A stretch of DNA of 8,962 nucleotides, from positions 1 through 8,962 of the forward strand of contig CAMPGT010000159.1 in the NCBI GenBank assembly GCA_946885665.1, read 5' to 3'. This document shows, piece by piece, positions 5,765 to 8,962 of the stretch. The notes below the pieces were generated by a model, which was not told the DNA's origin, ran no database searches, and saw only the letters and a program-made list of their open reading frames with translations. Numbering within the stretch: position 1 is the first letter of the stretch; each line of letters begins with the position of its first letter. Origin of the DNA: an uncultured Chitinophagaceae bacterium (GTDB lineage Bacteria; Bacteroidota; Bacteroidia; Chitinophagales; Chitinophagaceae). The translations under genes were made by a program, and so were the position numbers.

Positions 5765-8143
5765 ATGAACGATACAAAATATCTGTGGATTTTACTATTC
5801 ATTTTTCCGCTCCCTGTACTTGCACAAACCAGCAAACTCCAACGCCAGTTGGAACAAAGTGAATACCTGACATACACAATGAAACCCGATTCTGCCGATG
5901 CCGGTTTAACACGTTGGTTGCGTAAAAAGCCCTCTTTGTCCCAAGAATTGGAATTGGCGTCCGATTTCGGAAGCTTAAGAAACACAGGACCCGGAATCAT
6001 ACAGGTAAGCCGAACATTCAGCCATTCCGGCAAAGGCAGTATTCTTTTACAAACGCCGGCTTCCCTTGCTGTAAAAAATCCCACCAACCGAAGTTATGCA
6101 ACAGCAGAACTTATCAGACCGCTGGACAGAGAAAACCTGGAACAGTATAATCGCTTCTCTGTATGGGTATATGCAGATGCACCAGGATTTTACAGTGTAT
6201 TTATTGGCTGCACCCTGTTTAATGAAGGAGAGAAACCTATGCCTGCTCCCGGCAGGTTCGAGGGCCAGCATTTTGAAACGGTTACTCCGGGAAAATGGCA
6301 TCGAATTATATGGGAGATGCCAGATCTGTACCGCGACGCGGTTACGGGTTTCGGCGTCAACATCATGCTTGCCGGTTCGCCCGTGGGTGCCAGCGACCAA
6401 CTGAAATTGTACGTGGATGATATGCGGATTGAAAAAGTAGAAGCCGAAAATTCGAGAGGTTTCGATCTCCGGAAAAACAGTATCGCGTACAGCCACAGCG
6501 GTTATAAAACCGGCGCCAGGAAACAGGCACTTATACGGAATAGCAGCAACACGAAATTTCAACTGGTTAACTTAAACGGCAAAACAGTTTTTTCAGGTGA
6601 GGGCAAAAAACTGGATAATGATTTTATTGAACTGGATTTCACTGATTACAACACACCGGGATACTATGCCATTAAAGCAGGCAACATTAGCAGCAAGCCG
6701 TTTGCGATTGGCGATGAAGCATACCTCGCTACCGCCTGGCACACGCTCAATTTCTTTTTTGCAGAACGATGCGGATTTGATCAACCCGGCATACACCAGG
6801 AATGTCATAAAGATGCAACCTGTATTCATCCCGATGGTCGCACGTTACCTATTAACGGTGGATGGCACGATGCAGCCGATCTTACACAGGGCGTTGGCAA
6901 CACATCAAAGGGCGGCATTGCCATGCTGGAACTGGCGTCGGCTGTTAAAGACAAACAACCCGCTTTGTACAAGCGGTTGTTAGAAGAAGGACGTTGGGGA
7001 CTGAACTGGGTGATGCAAACAAGGTTTGGCGATGGTTACCGCCTGGCAGGTTTGATTATGAGCATCTGGACGGATAATATAAACGGCACTAAAGACGACA
7101 TGCAGGCCAAGGCGCGCAACAACCCTTCTGATAATTTTATTGCAGCCACTTACTGTGCTTTGGCTGCACCCATGTATGCCAACGCCGATCCTGTATTTGC
7201 CCGCTGGTGCCGTAAAAGCGCCATCGAAGATTTTGCTTTTGCCAATGAAATGCTGAGCGCGGCCATCACCGACAAAAATGAAACGGAGCTATATGCCAAA
7301 GCCGCCGTAAGCGCCATGTATTTATACAGGCTAACCGGTGAACAGTCATACCTGGATATTGCGGTTCGCTATGCCGATATAGTGATGCAATGCCAGGAGC
7401 TGACCCGCAGAAAAGAATGGTCAATGCCATTGCATGGTTTCTTTTATGAGTCGCGCGAAAAGAAAAGAATACTTGAATATTTTCACCGGAGCGACGAACA
7501 AATGATGGTGCAGGCGTTAACGATGTTGCTGAAAGACGCCCCTGCACATCCCCGGGCAGCCAAATGGCTCGCATCCTGCAAGGCTTATGCAGATTACCTC
7601 CGCGAAACGGCCGGAGTCATTCAACCCTACAATATTTTACCAGGCGCCATTTATGAACTGGACAATGCGGAATTTGCGGGAATATACCACGAAGGCGCGA
7701 GGGTGGGCATGCCCTCCATGGAAGAATACAATGCGCAGGTAAAAAATGGCATTCACCTGGGCGGAAAGTTCTACCTGCGGCGGTTTCCGGTGGCGTACCA
7801 GTTTCGCGGATTTCATGCAATACTGATCGCCAAGGCCAAAGCAGCGCTACTCTTATCCACATTGCTAAAAGATCAACAGTTAAAAGACATAGGCACCCGT
7901 CAACTGGAATATATCATCGGATACAATCCGTTTGCGATGAGTACCATTTATGGTGACGGTTATGATTACCCGTTGTTATACGGCGCACATGCCGGCAATG
8001 TCGTAGGCGCTGTTCCCGTTGGTATAGAAACTTTCGAAAACGACGACGAGCCGTACATGCCCATGCAGGTAAATGCAACATACAAAGAGATATGGACGCA
8101 TACCACCGCGGGAGTGATATCATTACTGGCGGAATTATTTTGA
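5765..8143 (+). CDS. Secreted glycoside hydrolase family 9 (GH9) enzyme with N-terminal carbohydrate-binding-like and Ig-like domains
   Basis: This is a 792-residue exported enzyme expected to hydrolyse beta-linked polysaccharide or oligosaccharide by the inverting GH9 mechanism. I chose ATG 5765 over TTG 5756 because it gives a clean signal peptide (1-21, ending 'LPVLAQ'). A jelly-roll, galactose-binding-like domain (about 63-223, 'FSVWVYADAPGFYSVF' to 'LYVDDMRIEKVE') precedes a CelD_N Ig-like domain (about 237-315). The (alpha/alpha)6 catalytic domain follows, opening 'FAIGDEAYLATAWHTLNFFF' with 'RCG...ECHKDATC'. The catalytic base pair is Asp369/Asp372 in GGWHDAAD (usually DAGD). The acid is probably Glu775 in 'YKEIWTHTTAGVISLL'. 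The family's PHHR substrate motif is not visible in the shortened stretch 'YGDGYDYPLLYGAHAGNVVG'. There is no C-terminal sorting domain and no SusC/D neighbour. GH9 is confident; substrate is unknown. Confidence 0.9.
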   Translation: MNDTKYLWILLFIFPLPVLAQTSKLQRQLEQSEYLTYTMKPDSADAGLTRWLRKKPSLSQELELASDFGSLRNTGPGIIQVSRTFSHSGKGSILLQTPASLAVKNPTNRSYATAELIRPLDRENLEQYNRFSVWVYADAPGFYSVFIGCTLFNEGEKPMPAPGRFEGQHFETVTPGKWHRIIWEMPDLYRDAVTGFGVNIMLAGSPVGASDQLKLYVDDMRIEKVEAENSRGFDLRKNSIAYSHSGYKTGARKQALIRNSSNTKFQLVNLNGKTVFSGEGKKLDNDFIELDFTDYNTPGYYAIKAGNISSKPFAIGDEAYLATAWHTLNFFFAERCGFDQPGIHQECHKDATCIHPDGRTLPINGGWHDAADLTQGVGNTSKGGIAMLELASAVKDKQPALYKRLLEEGRWGLNWVMQTRFGDGYRLAGLIMSIWTDNINGTKDDMQAKARNNPSDNFIAATYCALAAPMYANADPVFARWCRKSAIEDFAFANEMLSAAITDKNETELYAKAAVSAMYLYRLTGEQSYLDIAVRYADIVMQCQELTRRKEWSMPLHGFFYESREKKRILEYFHRSDEQMMVQALTMLLKDAPAHPRAAKWLASCKAYADYLRETAGVIQPYNILPGAIYELDNAEFAGIYHEGARVGMPSMEEYNAQVKNGIHLGGKFYLRRFPVAYQFRGFHAILIAKAKAALLLSTLLKDQQLKDIGTRQLEYIIGYNPFAMSTIYGDGYDYPLLYGAHAGNVVGAVPVGIETFENDDEPYMPMQVNATYKEIWTHTTAGVISLLAELF

Positions 8144-8368
8144 ATAACTGTCAATGACCAAAATCAAATCAACATTGATTCAGCTGTGTACATGGATGCA
8201 TTAGGTATACCGCACAGATCCAATCTTCACAGCATTGAATACGATGACCAGGGAAGAGTGGTGAAGGAAACGATAGTGAACCTTACCAATGCGGGGGATC
8301 CCATTGCGCCCACACGCAGGCCTACCTACACCTACGACAGCTCCTGGCGAATCGCGGAAACCGACTGA
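8144..8368 (+). pseudogene. 5'-truncated fragment of a YD-motif (lipoprotein-like) gene
   Basis: An open frame begins immediately after the GH9 stop codon, in the same reading frame, and ends at TGA 8366-8368. It has no ATG near its head; GTG 8186 or ATG 8192 would be the only starts. The readable part is 'IEYDDQGRVVKETIV' and 'RPTYTYDSSWRIAETD', which resembles the tail of Bacteroidota surface lipoproteins carrying 'YDxxGR' repeats (DUF4595- or RHS-like). With no signal peptide and only about 60-75 residues, it looks like the surviving 3' end of a deleted gene. A short real peptide gene is less likely. The repeat array starts shortly downstream, suggesting this is a rearranged junction. Confidence 0.42.
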
Positions 8369-8506
8369 TGGTTGATCTGCAGTATTTCGGTGCCTGCAGC
8401 CAAATCTTTCCTTTAGTTGCGCTAAGGCAGATTATCGATCTCAATCAGGTCGAAATTCGAGATATCAGCCAAATTCAGGTCCGCCCCCGGCGCTTCGCGC
8501 CACCCC
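8369..8506. other. Non-coding flank leading into the repeat array
   Basis: No gene is supported here. Short imperfect repeats are visible: CAGGTC with AAATTC in the order CAGGTCGAAATTC (about 8446-8458), and again as AAATTCAGGTC (about 8471-8481). These suggest the dispersed element may begin before the hairpins. The translation in either direction merges with the stop-free array and should not be read as protein. Confidence 0.4.
8489..8501. repeat. Short perfect hairpin at the head of the 38-bp repeat array
   Basis: GGCGC-TTC-GCGCC is a perfect 5-bp stem with a 3-base loop, bordered on both sides by C runs. It lies 5 bases before the first CCCCCGC-CA-GCGGGGG palindrome (8503-8518). The two together resemble the GC-rich paired palindromes of REP/BIME-type dispersed elements. 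Whether this is part of one mobile repeat unit cannot be decided from one copy. Confidence 0.5.
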
Positions 8507-8734
8507 CGCCAGCGGGGGATACGATTTCCCTTCTGTGCCTCTCCCGCCAGCGGGGGATACGATTTCCCTTCTGTGCCTCTTCCGCCAGCGGGGGATACGA
8601 TTTCCCTTCTGTGCCTCTCCCGCCAGCGGGGAATACGATTTCTCTTCTGTGCCTCTCCCGCCAGCGGGGGATACGATTTCTCTTCTGTGCCTCTTCCGCC
8701 AGCGGGGGATACGATTTCCCTTCTGTGCCTCTTC
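8507..8734. repeat. Six tandem copies of a 38-bp hairpin-containing repeat
   Basis: Units start at 8507, 8545, 8583, 8621, 8659 and 8697, all exactly 38 bp apart with no spacer. Each begins CGCCAGCGGGG and ends CTTCTGTGCCTCTCC or ...CTCTTC. Units 1 and 3 are identical, as are 2 and 6. Unit 4 has G to A in the G run, and units 4 and 5 share TTTCTCTT. At each junction, the preceding C run pairs with the G run (CCCGC-CA-GCGGG), making a stem of 6-8 pairs, with some arm changes tolerated as G-U pairs. The unit contains no TAA, TAG or TGA on either strand, so it creates long spurious open frames in several frames (for example 8368-8778 plus and 8465-8752 minus). It lies between the fragment ending at 8368 and the convergent beta-barrel gene. 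Confidence 0.95.
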
Positions 8735-8804
8735 GCATTCTGATTTACCCAAAAAGTTTAATACCAGCTTTAAAATAAAGCAAATTGAAATAGACTAAGT
8801 CACT

Positions 8805-8962
8805 TTAAAACCTGTAGCCCAGCGACACACCAAACCCGGTGTTCTTTATGGTGCCGATCTTGTTACCCTCCACTTCCGGCTGAATATTCACCAATCCCAA
8901 CTGCGCATTGATCTGCGCCGACAGGTTATTGGAAAGTTCATAACCAAACAACAGGTTCGCAC
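8805..8962 (-). CDS. C-terminus of an outer-membrane beta-barrel protein (5' part beyond window edge)
   Basis: The last 51 residues of a minus-strand gene are visible, ending in TAA at 8807-8805. They alternate polar and hydrophobic residues in barrel-strand fashion: 'ANLLFGYELSNNLSAQINAQ', then 'LGLVNIQPEVEGN', and the final strand 'NTGFGVSLGYRF'. The terminal Phe is the usual signal for insertion by the BAM machinery. This matches the porin-like/PorT-type (OMP_b-brl_2) barrels common in Bacteroidota. The role is unknown, since most of the protein lies outside the window. It converges on the repeat array; no clear rho-independent terminator follows, only a weak AT palindrome CTTTA-AAA-TAAAG at 8768-8780. 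Confidence 0.72.
   Translation of the reverse strand, partial: ANLLFGYELSNNLSAQINAQLGLVNIQPEVEGNKIGTIKNTGFGVSLGYRF

Noticed and set aside
8422..8485. Minus-strand peptide reading 'DLNLADISNFDLIEIDNLP' at the edge of the repeat array
   Set aside because: It looks protein-like for about 19 residues, but it only continues into the stop-free array and has no start site. It is too short to support a gene.
8507..8734. CRISPR array, because of the regular 38-bp periodicity
   Set aside because: The repeats are directly adjacent with no unique spacers, and differences are scattered point changes. No cas genes are visible.
8368..8798. Protein-coding frames of 87-136 codons through the repeat array on both strands
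   Set aside because: The 38-bp unit is stop-free in all six frames and shifts frame each copy, so open frames arise automatically. The translations are low-complexity products of the DNA repeat.

Overview
The window looks like a chromosomal segment of a Bacteroidota bacterium, most likely a Chitinophagaceae-like soil or plant-matter degrader. The signs are a DUF4249 lipoprotein with the family's C-terminal 'CADC...PDFWP' ending, a TlpA-type thioredoxin, an outer-membrane beta-barrel ending in an aromatic residue, a Bacteroidota-type GH9 enzyme, A-rich leaders with few Shine-Dalgarno sites, and moderate GC. No rRNA, tRNA, CRISPR array, transposase or phage gene was recognised.

Layout, left to right. 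Positions 1-1478 (minus strand) hold an ABC importer pair of the MlaE/MlaF phospholipid-transport type; the ATPase gene runs off the left edge and its start lies one base after the permease stop. Positions 1571-1885 (minus) hold a short open frame resembling the tail of a GNAT acetyltransferase, probably a remnant. Positions 1848-2294 (minus) encode an AHSA1/SRPBCC protein. After a 320-bp gap containing a nested dyad-symmetric element, msrA (2615-3121, plus) is read divergently. Next come two minus-strand genes in the order tlpA-like (5088-4465) then DUF4249 lipoprotein (4408-3182), 56 bp apart. A 676-bp stretch without a convincing gene precedes a large secreted GH9 enzyme (5765-8143, plus). 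Directly after it is a headless gene fragment (8144-8368), then six copies of a 38-bp hairpin-bearing tandem repeat (8507-8734), and finally the C-terminus of an outer-membrane beta-barrel protein (minus, 8805 to the right edge).

How the genes work together. mlaE and mlaF would form the inner-membrane permease and ATPase of one lipid transporter, with the substrate-binding MCE subunit expected beyond the left edge. MsrA and the TlpA-like protein both deal with thiol or methionine redox chemistry, but they are not in one transcription unit. The GH9 enzyme stands alone without SusC/SusD partners. The other genes look like ordinary single-gene units.

Most notable: the divergent GH9 enzyme, whose usual substrate-contacting His-His-Arg motif is not visible; the stop-free 38-bp hairpin repeat array; and the gene remnants at 1571-1885 and 8144-8368. 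I do not see convincing evidence for a complete new multi-gene system here.
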